A stretch of 64,000 nt of DNA from Microvelia longipes (GCA_018340805.1 JACMZG010001914.1:9762658-9826657), one strand, 5' to 3'. Positions 12,851-24,771 are shown, numbered from the stretch's first letter. The notes: generated by a model from the letters alone, not told the origin. Program-made: numbers and translations.

Positions 12851-13172
12851 AGAACTTAGCTTTGCAACAACAAATTCAACATGGTAACTATATTTTAAAT
12901 TATACTTTATTTTAAATTATTATTTAAAATAAAACCTACGACCTAATGTTTGTACTATAGTTATCCAGTGACCTGTCTGCTGCTTCTATTAAAACAGCTT
13001 TTTTTCATGTAGAAAGATTATAAGCGCTAGGAGTAATAAAAGGAGTGCAATAAAAACTTTAAAAATACTTAGGAAAAAATAATTTAAAAATACTGAACTC
13101 ATTTTTTTTAAATTTATTTTTCAAAAAATTTTGTTTCTTTTAAATGTTCAGTTCTACAATTATTTAAAAAGA

Positions 13173-13212
13173 AAGCTATATATTTCAATCCCTTTGGGTC
13201 ATCTTGAGGCCT
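13173..13212 (-). ncRNA. Decayed hammerhead-like motif, family d
   Basis: Minus strand: AGGC, CTCAAGA (core G5 changed to C), T, stem II with CCC/GGG, GAA, palindromic ATATAT, A, GCTT pairing with AGGC. Confidence 0.4.
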
Positions 13213-13818
13213 AAACAACAAATAAAAAGTACAAACCATTTTGCAAAAACATTACAAAAACATAACATTATACATAATAGTAGCTAAGTTAAAATTTATA
13301 ATGTTAATTTATAATCACGATAATTTTATGAGGTAATGGTCAGATAGGTATAAAAACACAAAGTTTGAGCTTTCTGCCGTAAATTAGGTCTTCATAGAAG
13401 TAGTTTTAATTCTAAAGAAGTTTTATTTCTAAGTTTCTAAAGAAGGCCGAAGTATTAGGTTTATTAGTATTATTATTAGTATTAGAAGTTTATTTCTAAG
13501 TTCTAAAGAAGGCCGAAGTATTATTTATTAGTATTATTTTTAGTATTAGAAGTTTTATTTCTAAGTTTCTAAAAAGAAGTATTAGGTCTTCTTTAAAAGT
13601 AGTTTTATTCCAAAACTGAATCAGATAACACATAAAAAAGAAACATTAGTTATATTAACAATAGCTAGCTGTGTATGCCATCGGAGAACGACACCTACTT
13701 CTAAACAAAGGTCTAGTTTGAATAAAAAGGGGGGCTAACATTACAAAATTTTAACATAAAAAATATTAGTTTTATGTTAATTTATAATGTTTTGTTTTGT
13801 ACTTTTTATTTGTTGTTT

Positions 13819-13858
13819 AGGCCTAAAAATGACCCAAAGGATTTGAAATATATTGCTT
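13819..13858 (+). ncRNA. Decayed hammerhead-like motif, family d
   Basis: AGGC, CTAAAAA in place of CTGANGA, T, stem II remnant GACCC/GGATT, GAA, ATATAT, T, GCTT. The stems are kept while the core is lost. Confidence 0.4.
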
Positions 13859-14024
13859 TCTGTTTAAAAAAAAATTGTAGAACTAAAGTCAATCTTTTTC
13901 TAAATAACAATGGGTTTCTACAAAAAAAAAGATGTTTCGCTAATTAACTTACTATATAATTATTAGAACAAAGGTTATCTGATTTTTACATTTGTTTTTT
14001 TTTAACTTAGAACTTTAATTTTAG

Positions 14025-14138
14025 GAGGAGATATTTATGGAGTTTTACTCACTGAAGAAAATAATGTAATTAATTTAGGTACTCAGCAACTACAGCCTAG
14101 CCTTAATGAAAATAATAATGTTATTGTCAAATTTAATG
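14025..14138 (+). CDS. CI-MPR-like receptor, exon 6
   Basis: Acceptor ctttaattttag, donor gtatgt. It reads GDIYGVLLTEENNVINLGTQ and ends VIVKFNG. The 'N-L-G' and 'V-x-F-N-G' elements fit the centre of a CIMR repeat. It is preceded by a 5.5-kb intron made largely of fold-back elements and a minisatellite. Confidence 0.78.
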
Positions 14139-14690
14139 GTATGTATTTCTTAAAATAAAATTGAAAAATACTTATAGTCTTAGAGCAGGATTTGATAAAA
14201 TGTCTCCATTTTGTACTGCTTTTAACTAAATATTTTTGAAAACGTACCTCAAATTGTGAAGAAAAATTTAAGTCTTTCTGTACTGTACCCTTCATATGAT
14301 TGCGCAGTGTGCGCAACATAAAATTCTTGAGATTTTCCAAAATTTAGGGTGTCTAAATTTTAGAAAATCTCACTAATTTTATGTTTCTTGAATTAAGTGG
14401 TTTCTGCTAGTCATGTGTAAAACTTAAAGATAAAAATTACTAAATGAAAAAGTGATTAAATTTGTGATAAAATGACTAATGAATTGAGCTTTCATTCATC
14501 AAAATTTGATAGCTACAAACAATGTTATGGCATTGGCTAAACCACAAAATGCTTCAATAATTTTTGCAAAGTCAGCAAATTTCTTTCAAAAAATGTCTAT
14601 GTTTAATGCATTTTTTAATCATTTTGAAAATGCTTTTACTTTTGGTTGTTATCAAATTTTATGAAATCATTTTGGGTATTTATCACTTTG
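14139..14690. other. Intron 6, first part: nothing recognised
   Basis: A short inverted pair 'aattttatgttgcgcac/aaaatctcactaattttatg' near 14,310-14,390 is the only structure. No coding signal. Confidence 0.4.
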
Positions 14691-14975
14691 TGCTAAATTT
14701 TTTGGGTATTTATTTATGGGCTATTTTGGGTAATTATCACTTTATGGGCTCAATTTTTTGGGTAATTATCACTTTATGTGCTCAAATTTTTTGGGTATTT
14801 ATCACTTTATGGGCTCAATTTTTTGGGTAATTATCACTTTATGGGCTCAATTTTTTGGGTAATTATCACTTTATGGGCATTTTTTGGGTAATTATCACTT
14901 ATGGCTCATTTTTTTGGGTATTATCACTTATGGGCTCAATTTTTTGGGTAATTATCACTTTATGGGCTCTCTTTA
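14690..14975. repeat. 31-bp minisatellite
   Basis: About nine units of 'ttttttgggtaattatcact' plus 'ttatgggctcaa', degenerate at the edges. The ORF across it is low-complexity translation. Confidence 0.88.
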
Positions 14976-15756
14976 TCAATTTTTTAGATATTTTATCAGT
15001 TAAATCAGTTTTATTTTTTATCAGTTAAAAAAAATGTTCTCTTGAACTTATTTTAAGAAACTTAAATTTATGTGATTTTCTAAAAGTTTAAGCATGCACA
15101 ATCATGTGAAGGCCTTCACTCCGTACAGACGTCTATAGTTTTTATTTATTATTTTATGTATATTTTCAGAAAAAAATTGGTTAAAAAACATACAAAATAA
15201 GTCACATTCTTTTAAGGTTTGGTTATTAAACTATTATTGAGTGATAAAGAGTTTTTTTTATTTGATTGCTCTTAAAATATGAAGTCACAAATCAAAAATC
15301 TAAAAACTAGCAAACAGACAGAGGAAGGCCTTGACTAGAGTTTATAACTAGTATTTAGGACAAAGTCCAATACCAATCATATGATTGGCACGATTAAAAA
15401 ACAATAGATGAGAGCAGAGATGATTGGAAAACTGCAAGGTACCAATCTTAGAATTGATAACTCAAGAAGAAGAGTATTGAAATTGTGACTCGTGTCCGAT
15501 AGATCTAATGTACAGTTTTTTACCATTGAAAATGTGTCCTAAACTATGTTAGAATAAATGTAGTTTATCTTATAAACATTATTATTTTAATGTTATTATA
15601 GGATAAATGTATCCTAAACTTAAAAATACACCTTATATGTTGTATGTTACTTTAGCCTCTGTTATGTTTATGAGCTCTGTTACTTTAGCCTCAAATAAAA
15701 CATGACGAATAGAATAGAAACTCTCGAATAGAAACATGTCAGCCAAAGCATAGTTG

Positions 15757-16321
15757 AGTGTTACATGATGATAGTGATAGTAATATGGGGGAAGTAGTAG
15801 TAACTGCCAGGCAAGTAGGCCACGTGGTTGGGCCCTTTTTGCCAACTCCCTAAGATAGTGTTCTACTCCTTTAAATTTCAAGTGTAGGTATATTTCATCT
15901 AATTTAGACAGAAGAGCCGTGAATTTCTATGGTTCCTCTCATGTTTTTTTCAAGCAATCATACATATTTTCACTGACTCTTATAGTCTAGTGAAAACTAG
16001 GAACAACACGTGCCCTCGCTGTTAAACCAAACTGCCACACACTTTAAACTACAAGGCAGAAACAGTATAGTATTATAATGAATCTACTATGAGGGTCCTA
16101 AATTTTGCTTATACCCAGTTTCATTTAGGGTATGGGATCTTTAATGAGTACCTGACAACGCACAGGCTCGAGACCACCGGCCTTCTGAAGGACATGGTAC
16201 GCAGAATTTTTATCCCTCTCATAAAAATCTGGGATTGAACCCATGACTAAAGTCAATTCATTCTGTGTATTGGCCGTGTACCTTAACCACTACACCACGG
16301 GTGACCCTAGTGTTACATGAT

Positions 16322-16323
<2 letters not shown>
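15757..16323 (-). mobile_element. tRNA-derived SINE with 15-bp target duplication
   Basis: The body is 15,772-16,308, flanked by perfect AGTGTTACATGATGA copies (15,757-15,771; 16,309-16,323). On the minus strand the head has a pol III A-box-like 'tagtggttaagg' and B-box-like 'ggttcaatccc'. Related copies lie at 29,172-29,692 and 52,927-53,480. Confidence 0.8.
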
Positions 16324-16356
<33 letters not shown>

Positions 16357-16510
16357 TTTATTGATTATTGTCTACAATAAATGTATTTGACATAGTGCTA
16401 ATGTTGGTAAAAGTGACTTGGCAGTCTTGATAGGAGGAATCACCCAGTGGTGATACTCCTTGGCGTGGTCAGGTAAATGTTGAAATTTTACTTATAATAA
16501 AAAAATTTGG
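16324..16510 (-). mobile_element. 3' tail of a retroelement with poly(A), copy 1
   Basis: A T-run followed by 'aactttattgattattgtct' and 'gacttggcagtcttgatagg'. A second copy at 33,355-33,522 is nearly identical. On the minus strand the T-run is a poly(A) tail. No ORF. Confidence 0.6.
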
Positions 16511-16806
16511 CTTGAACTAAATTAGTGGAATAGAAATTAGTTGACTTTTGAATAGTTGAATTTTCTGAAATGTTTTGCGTTTTTGAATTTAAATTAATAT
16601 TGGTTATAAAAGAAGGTCACGCGGCCACTGTCGTCGAAGGCGCCGTGGAGGATTGGAAGGACATGATGACTGAGTTATAAATAATGCTTAGAAGGAAATA
16701 AAATTAATTACTTAAGACTATTTTATATTGGTTTTGCCCTCTGCCTAGAATTAGTCATAGTTCTAGAAAATATTGCATTGCTTATCCAATCATATTTTAA
16801 TTCTAG

Positions 16807-16955
16807 GAAGTGAAAAATGCGAGAAAGACCGATATCATGATTTGACAGTGGAACTAGAGTGTAACAGAGTTAGGAATAAAATTGATTTTATCCCTTCACG
16901 GGATAAGTGTATCCATTACATCAAATGGCAAAATAATGCCGTTTGTCCATATTCA
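16807..16955 (+). CDS. CI-MPR-like receptor, exon 7
   Basis: Acceptor ttaattctag, donor gtgagt. It contains KDRYHDLTVELECNRVRNKI and CIHYIKWQNNAVCPYS. C-I-H-Y-I-K-W-(4)-A/V-C is the clear repeat-ending CIMR signature, and the Y within it matches the position of the ligand-site tyrosine in sugar-binding repeats. Phase 0 at its end. Confidence 0.87.
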
Positions 16956-17521
16956 GTGAGTATTTGATTCATTTTCTTTTTGTTAATTTAAAACTGATGA
17001 CATAAATTGCAGTGATACAACAGAATTTGTCCCTATATTACTATTGCATTATTAAAAAATGGTCTTGTCAATGACTCAAAAATTCGGCATGTGTTATGCA
17101 TCTTTAGGGGAAAAAATACCTCCAACGAAAAAAAAGAGTAGAAAATGGCACACTGTTTTCCCCTTTTTAAATAGTTAACAATTGTATGAAAATTAGTAAG
17201 AAACTGTAACAAATACAAAATAATAAATGTATACTAAGTGAACCTTTTTCTGCCATGATGCCAGCCAGAGTAGGGATTTTTTTTATTTTTACTCGGGGAT
17301 TTTTTTTGTTAAAAACCTTTAGTTACAGCATTGATATGTTTGACGGTTTTGTTAAGGCTATCTTGAAATAACTCCACTGTGGTTCACAATTTATTAATCA
17401 GTAGTTAAAAATATACAAATAGTTTGTGTTTTCATAATGAGGAAATCTAATTGCGTATTTTGTGTAAAACTAACCTAGAATATAATCTGTGTCTTGACTA
17501 TTTTTTTTCTCTATCTTTTAG

Positions 17522-17671
17522 TTTAGAAAATTTGACAAATGCAAGTTTGAGTTGGCTGGTTTTCCCCAGTTTGATTTCACCAATCTGAAGAGAGAAGTTG
17601 ATTACCATATTCCTACATCTGAAGGCACTGTTATTTTTAATGTTTGTGGACATTTAAATACTTTTCCTCAG
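17522..17671 (+). CDS. CI-MPR-like receptor, exon 8
   Basis: Acceptor tatcttttag, donor gtatat. It reads FRKFDKCKFELAGFPQFDF, later SEGTVIFNVCGHLNTFPQ. The 'V-I-F-N-V-C-G' strand begins a new CIMR repeat. Its 3' intron carries the copia insertion, so splicing must skip a 5.8-kb intron to exon 9. Confidence 0.84.
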
Positions 17672-17899
17672 GTATATTTTATTTTTGTTTGTATTAATTA
17701 GTTCAAAGTAATCTTGTTGGTGAACATTTCTACCTCCTCTATGGTTAGCCTACTATTCTATTCAGACTATAATAGCTCTGAGGAAGGCCAAGACAAGCCT
17801 TGCAGACCCATTTGAAGCATGGCCACTCATGCCGTGGACCTCATGATGAATATTTCCTAAATACCTGTCAAAATGCTACGGAACAAAAAAATAATTATG

Positions 17900-18321
17900 A
17901 AACAACAAATCATACAGAACAACCTCCAATACAGAGAGAAGTCTGCTGAGCAGAATTCTTCTCTATATATAATAATATCTTTATTTGATCAAAATTATTA
18001 CATTACAAATATAGTAAAAATAAATACATTTTAGATTTTTTTTATCACTCTGTTTTAGTAAAACAGAGTTTTTATTCGCTCTGTATTGGTTGTTGTTCTG
18101 CTGAGCAGAATTCTTCTCTGTATTGGTTGTTGTTCTGCTGAGCAGAATTCTTCTCTGTATTGGTTGTTGTTCTGCTGAGCAGAATTCTTCTCTGTATTGG
18201 TTGTTGTTCTGCTGAGCAGAATTCTTCTCTGTATTGGTTGTTGTTCTGCTGAGCAGAATTCTTCTCTGTATTGGTTGTTGTTCTGCTGAGCAGAATTCTT
18301 CTCTATATTGGTTGTTGTTCT
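17900..18321. repeat. 37-bp minisatellite, part left of copia
   Basis: Seven or so units of 'ctgctgagcagaattcttct' plus 'ctgtattggttgttgtt'. An inverted unit lies at 17,920-17,975 ('ccaatacagagagaagtc'). The array resumes at 22,955 after the copia element. The QQNNNQYREEFCSAE ORF is its translation. Confidence 0.9.
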
Positions 18322-18468
18322 TGTTGGACCTGACATAATTGTGTCATGTCACTAATGCTTTGATTTGAATTTTTATTATAAATATTAATAGTTTTAGTGT
18401 TTAATACTCTGTTATATGAATATAACTGTTAACAACCAGACAAGCTTCCTTACTGAATAGTAATAACA
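18322..18468 (+). repeat. Copia 5' LTR
   Basis: 147 bp, starting TGTTGGACCTGACATAATTG and ending TAATAACA. One difference from the 3' LTR (T versus C six bases from the end). Confidence 0.93.
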
Positions 18469-18549
18469 AAGGTTATGGGCCCAGTAAGTAAGTGAAATTT
18501 AAAAATTACCTATAACTTTAAAAAATAATTTTACTAAAATATTTTAAAA

Positions 18550-19137
18550 ATGTCAAACATTTATCAAATTGAAAAGCTTAACAAGAACAATTTTGAAACA
18601 TGGAAAATTCAAGTAAAAATGATTCTAATCCATAGTGAATTATGGAATTACACAAACGGAGTGATTACACCTAATAACAATAGTGGAGATAATGGTGATA
18701 TAGAATGGACTTTGAAAGACGAAAAGGCATTAGCAACTATAATACTTGCAATATCACCACCGTGCATCCATCATGTAAAAAATTGTAAAACCTCTAAAGA
18801 AGCGTGGGACACACTTGAAAAAACGTTTAAACCTACTGGACCAAACAAAAAGGTACAACTAACAAGACAATTAATAAATTTAAACAAAAAATGTAATCAA
18901 GACATGGAAGATCACATCAAACAATTCTTTGAAATATTAGATCAACTAAAAGATCTAAAATGTTCACCATCAGATGACTTTTCAACAATACTACTTTTAT
19001 CTTCATTACCTGACGAGTATGAGATATTCAAATGTTCCATCGAATGTAGAGATGAACTTCCTTCACTAGAAACCTTAAAAATAAAAATACTAGAAGAGGC
19101 AGAGAAGAAAAAATCTTCCTTCAATATCAAAAAATGA
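18550..19137 (+). CDS. Copia gag N-terminal part
   Basis: 195 residues starting MSNIYQIEKLNKNNFETWKI, the UBN2/DUF4219-type copia gag fold (F-x-x-W-K-x-x-[IV]). A frameshift in an A-run at about 19,125 separates it from the zinc knuckle CKICKKSNHKTEDC at about 19,205. Gag coats the element RNA. Confidence 0.88.
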   Translation: MSNIYQIEKLNKNNFETWKIQVKMILIHSELWNYTNGVITPNNNSGDNGDIEWTLKDEKALATIILAISPPCIHHVKNCKTSKEAWDTLEKTFKPTGPNKKVQLTRQLINLNKKCNQDMEDHIKQFFEILDQLKDLKCSPSDDFSTILLLSSLPDEYEIFKCSIECRDELPSLETLKIKILEEAEKKKSSFNIKK

Positions 19138-19203
19138 TAATTATTCTTTAACAACAAAATTAAAGAATAAATATAAATCAAACAAAATTACTAACAATAC
19201 TTT

Positions 19204-20349
19204 TACATGCAAAATTTGTAAGAAGTCAAATCATAAAACAGAAGACTGTTTCTTTAAGAAGAAGAATAATACTTCTTCACTAATAATAGAAGAAGATTTA
19301 GAAGAAAATGTACTATCTATCGAACCAAATGCAAATAAAACAGTAACAGATTTTATTTTGGATTCAGGCTCAAGCTCACACATTTGTAACAATAAAAATA
19401 TGTTCATAACTTACAACAACATAAAAGAAATTGAAAAAGTGCGAATGGCAGATGGCAGCCAAGTCAACATTCAAGGTAAAGGCACTATCAAAATCCACTC
19501 AGTAGTTAACAACAAAATCGAACAAATAGAATTAAAAGAAACTCTATTTATTCCAGAAATAAAAACAAATTTGATATCTATAAGTAAAGCACACAAAATC
19601 CTAATGTCACAGTAAAATTTTTAAAAATTATGCATTCATCACTCAAAATAATAAAACTTTAATCAAAGCCAAAGTAAATAGAAACTTATACTACGTTGAA
19701 GATTAAATAATATTAAAATAGACAAGGATAAAATACCTACAAATAAACAAAAGCATACATGTCAAAATCAAAAAACAAATGCAGAAAAGGCAGTGAATAC
19801 AACAGATGATGAAATTAAAAACAAAAGAAATAATATACTTAAAATTAGAACTAATCGTAAAAAAATAATAAATAAACCAAATGAATTAAACGAAATTTGG
19901 CATTCAAGATTTGGACATCTAAATAGAAAACAATTAGGTAACATGATAAAGAAAAATCTAATTCATGGTATACCAAACCTAAAATTAGAAGAATTCAATA
20001 AAATTGCGAAACTTGTATCGAAGGAAAAATGCACAGGTTACCATTTTCAAAGAATAAAATACCTCCTAGAAAAGAAAATTTACTAGATCTTATTCATTCT
20101 GATATATGCGGACCTATGCCTACACCATCAGGAAGCGGTACTAGATATTTTGCTACATTTATAGATGATAAATCCAGAAAAATATTCACATACTTTCTTC
20201 ATAATAAAAGTGAAATATTTGAAAAATTTAAAGAATTTAAAAATTTCGTGGAAAAACAAACAGGAAAAACAATAAAAGCTATAAGAACGGACAATGCTCA
20301 AGAGTATTGCAGCCGAACTTTTAATTCATATTTAAAAATCATGGCATAA
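19204..20349 (+). pseudogene. Copia zinc knuckle, protease and integrase, frameshifted
   Basis: In order: CCHC knuckle; protease DFILDSGSSSHICNN (D-S-G, about 19,350); GAG-pre-integrase IWHSRFGHLNRKQLGNM (about 19,900); integrase core LDLIHSDICGPM and IKAIRTDNAQEYC (DDE Asp residues), continuing ELTAEYTPQMNPVAERANRT in another frame at about 20,360. Several 1-nt frameshifts fall in homopolymers. Confidence 0.85.
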
Positions 20350-20449
20350 AGCATGAACTAACTGCTGAATACACTCCTCAAATGAACCCTGTAGCTGAAC
20401 GTGCTAATAGAACATTAGTAGAAATGGCAAATGTTTACTACTAGAGTCA

Positions 20450-22783
20450 GGGTTACCAGAGTCTATGTGGGCAGAAATGATAAACACTGCTACTTATCTT
20501 AGAAATAGATGTACTACAAAAACTATAGTAAAAACTCCCCAAGAAGAATGGACAGGTAAACCAACAGCCATACACTTACGAAAAATTGGAAGCATAGCAT
20601 ACGTACTAAATAAAAAGCCAAATAGAACAAAATTTGAATCTAAAAGTAAACAATGTATTTTATTAGGATATTCAGAAGAAGCAAAAGCATATCGCTTATG
20701 GGATCCTGATAGAGATACAATTATAAAAAGTAGAGATGTAAAAATACTCGAAAATATCGCTTACAAAGATAAATATCAGAATAGAAGTCATATAGAAGAA
20801 GAAAAATCTACTTTTGATTTCAGCACTCTATTCAATAATAATTCTAAATTAAAAAGTAATAATAATAATATAGAAGAAATAAAATCAACGTTGAAGAAAA
20901 ATTGCAATGAAGATGAAGAAAATTACATTAATGATGAAGAAAATAACAATAATGATGAAGAAAATAACAATGATGATGAAAAAAAAACAATGATGATGAA
21001 GAAAATAACATTAATGATGAAGAAAATTACAATAAAGAAGAAAATCAATTCATTCTTAACTCAGACTCAGATGACGATGAAAAATCGACTGATGAAAAAG
21101 AATCTGAAGAAGAGTATACCCTTAAAATTGACCCAGGAAGACCTAAAAAATTAAAAACTGGAAAAAAGGGAAGACCTAGAAAAATAAAAAATGTCAAAAT
21201 AATGAAAAAAGATCCTGGAACTGTAAATGTAGAAGACGCGTTATCAAGAGAAGAACGTAAAAATTGGAAAGCTGCAATGGATGAAGAATATAATTCATTA
21301 CTAAAAAAGAAAACCTGGACACTTGTTGATTTACCACCAGGGAAAAAACCAATCGGATGCAAATGGATCTTAAGTAAAAAATATAAAGCTAACGGAGCTT
21401 TTGACAAATTTAAAGCCCGCCTAGTTGCGAAAGGCTATGTTTCAAAGATACGGCATAGACTTTACAGAAACATACTCTCCAGTTGTAAGATTCAACTCTA
21501 TAAGACTTTACTAGCTCTAGCTGTAGAAAATGATTTACATATTGACCAAATAGATGTAAAAACAGCTTACCTAAATGGCGATTTAAGCGAAGAAATCTAC
21601 ATGCATCAACCAGACTACTACAAACAAGGAGAAAAAGTATGTCTTTTAAAAAAATCTCTATATGGTCTACGTCAAGCCGGTAGAGAATGGAATATTAAAT
21701 TCGATGACCAAGTAAAAGTATTAACTTTAAACAAAGTAAACAAGATCCTTGTGTTTATAAACTAACAGAAGGAGAATCATACGTATTAATGGCAGTGTAC
21801 GTCGATGATATTATACTAGCTTCAAACAATAAGAAATTATTATCCAAGGTAAAAGAAAAAATTTCAAAATTATTCGATATCAAAGACTTAGGAGACATCA
21901 ACAGTTTCCTAGGACTTTCGATAGTTAAAAAAGAAAAGGAAATTCAAATAAGTCAAGAAAAATATGCTATTGAAATATTAAAAAAATATGGAATGGAAAA
22001 TTGTAAACCTATACCATTACCATTAGATCCAAACAGCCAGCTAGAAAAGGAACCAAAAGATCAAGATGAAGCTCAAGAAGTAGATCCAACTCAGTATCAA
22101 AGCTTAATAGGATCACTACTTTATCTATCAACAGCAACTCGTCCTGATCTAGCTTACTCCGTCAACAAATTAAGTCAATATAATAAAAGTCGAAGAAACA
22201 GCACTGGGATGCGCCAAACGACTACTTCGCTACATCAAGGGAACATCAAATTATGCTCTCACATTCAGGAAAACTGGAGAAAACTTATTGGCTTATCCGA
22301 TGCTGATTGGGCAGGAGATTCAGATGATAGAAAGTCCCGATCAGGATACACTTTCATACTGGCTGGGGGGGCCATATCTTGGGAATCCAAGAAACAAAAT
22401 CTTGTTTCCCTCTCCAGTATGGAAGCCGAGTATATCGCGTTAAGCGAGGCTGCTCGGGAGCTTCTAAATCTGAAATTCCTGCTCGAAGAATTAGAATTTA
22501 ATCATATAATAAAAATTCCTATTAAAATTCTAATTGATAATCAAAGTGCCCAAGCCCTAGCAAAGAATCCTGTATTTCACAAAAGGAGTAAGCACATTGA
22601 TTTGAAGTACCATCATGTAAGAGATTTGGTAAAAATAATATTATCGAATTAGAATATATCAGCACTGATAATATGTCAGCTGATATTTTTACCAAAGCTC
22701 TTGCAAAACCTAAATTAAAAAAATTTTCGGAAACTTTAGGCCTAAGACCAAAATTAAATCCAAAAGAAAACAACCCTAGTTAA
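20450..22783 (+). pseudogene. Copia integrase C-terminus, reverse transcriptase and RNase H, frameshifted
   Basis: Integrase C-terminal GSIAYVLNKK region, an acidic Asn/Glu repeat stretch (20,900-21,060), then RT with GCKWILSKKY, VKTAYLNGDLSEEIYM, SLYGLRQAGREWN and the catalytic YVDDIILAS (about 21,797). RNase H shows LSDADWAGDSDDRKSRSGY, SLSSMEAEYIALSEA and ILIDNQSAQALAKN. About three frameshifts interrupt it. Confidence 0.9.
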
Positions 22784-22807
22784 AAATTCAACCCAAATGG
22801 GGGCGTT

Positions 22808-22954
22808 TGTTGGACCTGACATAATTGTGTCATGTCACTAATGCTTTGATTTGAATTTTTATTATAAATATTAATAGTTTTAGTGTTTAATACTCTGTTA
22901 TATGAATATAACTGTTAACAACCAGACAAGCTTCCTTACTGAATAGTAACAACA
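22808..22954 (+). repeat. Copia 3' LTR
   Basis: 147 bp, preceded by a purine-rich tract; see the 5' LTR. Confidence 0.93.
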
Positions 22955-23040
22955 GTTCTGCTGAGCAGAATTCTTCTCTGTATTGGTTGTTGTTCTGCTG
23001 AGCAGAATTCTTCTCTGTGTTGGTTGTTGTTCTGTATGAT
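22955..23040. repeat. 37-bp minisatellite, part right of copia
   Basis: Two further units and a terminal 'ttctgtatgatttgtt', whose inverted form is at 17,905-17,925. This places the copia insertion inside one array bounded by inverted ends. Confidence 0.85.
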
Positions 23041-23454
23041 TTGTTCCGAAGGTCAGTTGAGCAGTGGCCACAAAGGGGTGACGTGGCAAGGGGCTAAAGT
23101 CCCATCCTTTTTTAAAAAAAAGAAAAAACAAGCAATTATCTAATTAAGTTGAAATTTTGGACTATTGTTTTCCTTTATGTAATAAATATACTTTGTTATT
23201 TAAGTTTATTTACTTAAGTTCACAAGTATACTTAGTTTCTTCTCAATACAGCTGGTTTACCTACAGTTTTAGTCAGATCACAAGTGTTAAGCAGCATTGT
23301 GACAAATCAGTAAATGGGTGGGTGACCGCAGAGAATAAAAAATGTTTTTAATGTCTGAAAACTTATTGCAATATAAATTAAGTGATTTTTATTTATTAGT
23401 GATATTTTTATATACTTTTATAATTTAGAAATTGTTTATTTGTTCAAAATGCAG

Positions 23455-23655
23455 TTGGCTGCTAGTGCAGTGTATGAGTACCCGAGTGGAGAGTATATTA
23501 TTCTTGGAAGGAACGATACAGAGCCAGAGATGCGGGACGGAGAGATAAGTGTAAGACTCACAGGAGAACCCTGCTTGTTAAATGTTTCTCACAGTCAACT
23601 TATTATTAATTTTATATGTGACCAACAAATAAATCGATTTCAACTTAATCCTGAG
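23455..23655 (+). CDS. CI-MPR-like receptor, exon 9
   Basis: Acceptor aaaatgcag, donor gtaata. It reads LAASAVYEYPSGEYIILGRN and later GEPCLLNVSHSQLIINFICD. The 'L-G', 'G-E-P-C' and 'I-I-N-F-I-C' elements lie in the order expected in a CIMR repeat. The cysteine that usually precedes 'S-A-V' is missing at the start. Phase 0 at both ends. Confidence 0.83.
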
Positions 23656-24540
23656 GTAATATTATTCTTTTTAATAATTGTTTATTATTATAAATTATTT
23701 ACTACAATAAATTAAATTGAATGCATTTATAAATTATGTTAAGTAAAATAATAAAATTAAACAATTTCAAAAGTAAAGAATTAACAAAAGTTTTCGAGAC
23801 TAGGTTTAATGAATATTAACTAAATATTTAAATGATTTCTATTAAATGACTATTGCTGTAAACTCAGCAAAACTCGTTACACTAGAGTAACTTACTGATG
23901 ATTTGCAATAAAAATTATGTCATATTAGTTAAAAATTTAGGATATTATTGTATCTTCACTAGCAATAAATGGTAATTGTTGTGATATAATTGACTGAATC
24001 CTTGAGGTGATCACTGAGAATAAAACAGAAGTTTTTACTGTCTGAGAACAAATGAAGCGAGTTCTGTGAAGTACAGCAATATAATAACAAGAATATAACT
24101 TTTTGAAATAAAAAAATTCCGCCATGACGCCTATCCCATTAGGCGAATTTTCAAAGGAAATTCGCTAATACATAGTTTGAATTTACAAATATTGGTTATT
24201 ACATTAATATATTTTTAAAGTTTACAATATTCTTATAATTAAAAGAATTGTATCCTTAATATGTGCTAGGTCTCCAATAAGCAGAATGCTTGAAGCTGGA
24301 GGCGCTTACTTTTTATTTGATTTATTATACTACAATACATTTATTTGGCACTATTTTAGGTTTAGATATAACTTATGATTTTATTTTTAGTAAGAGTTAA
24401 AACTAGAACTATTATTAGTAGGGAAGAAAACTACAATACTAATTTTTTATAAATAAATTGAATATATACAAATTTATAAAATATATTCAATATGAGTGAC
24501 GTTACCGCTTGTGGATTCCATATTATAAGTATTAAAATAA
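23656..24540. other. Intron 9, first part: nothing recognised
   Basis: AT-rich, with only short unrecognised ORFs and no repeat copy visible elsewhere in the window. Confidence 0.4.
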
Positions 24541-24578
24541 AGGTTTATCCACAAATATAGTTTTAAGCATATAATGAT

Positions 24579-24621
24579 AGTAAAACCGGCTTTCAACCAA
24601 ATAAAGGTCATCCTCAGTACT
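24579..24621 (-). ncRNA. Hammerhead-like motif, family e
   Basis: Minus strand: AGTA, CTGAGGA, T, stem II GACC/GGTT, GAA, near-palindromic AGCCGGTT, T, TACT pairing with AGTA. Confidence 0.62.
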
Positions 24622-24771
24622 GGTGAGAAGAAATTATTTTTTTTTTTTTTTGAGTCTAGTTGTTAAAACATTTGAGACTGAATGCAGACTCACCTGCAAT
24701 GCAACCTTGTCTGCATTCAGTCTCAAATGTTTTATTAACTAGACCCAAAAGGAAAAATAATTTCTTTCACC

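Larger units (their letters stand above)
13140..13900. mobile_element. Palindromic Penelope-like end element, family d
   Basis: Arms at 13,140-13,290 and 13,740-13,890 are inverted copies ('tttgttgtttaggcct' and complement). The interior (13,380-13,620) has three imperfect copies of an 'agtttctaaagaaggccgaa' repeat. Each arm has a decayed hammerhead-like motif. Confidence 0.6.
18317..22959 (+). mobile_element. Ty1/copia retrotransposon with target duplication
   Basis: LTRs at 18,322-18,468 and 22,808-22,954 begin TGTTGG and end AACA. They are flanked by GTTCT at 18,317-18,321 and 22,955-22,959. Next to the 5' LTR is 'ggttatgggcccag' (18,471), the initiator-tRNA-type primer site known from Drosophila copia. 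A purine-rich 'aaatgggggcg' precedes the 3' LTR. The LTRs differ at one base by eye, so the insertion is recent. Confidence 0.95.

Noticed and set aside
14564..14830. 88-residue + strand ORF with W, F and I repeats
   Set aside because: Translation of the 31-bp minisatellite.
18055..18336. 93-residue ORF with QQNNNQYREEFCSAE repeats
   Set aside because: Translation of the 37-bp minisatellite, no start context or homologous domain.
23157..23351. 64-residue ORF considered as an extra exon between exons 8 and 9
   Set aside because: Exons 8 and 9 already join in phase 0, and this ORF lacks the expected cysteine pattern.
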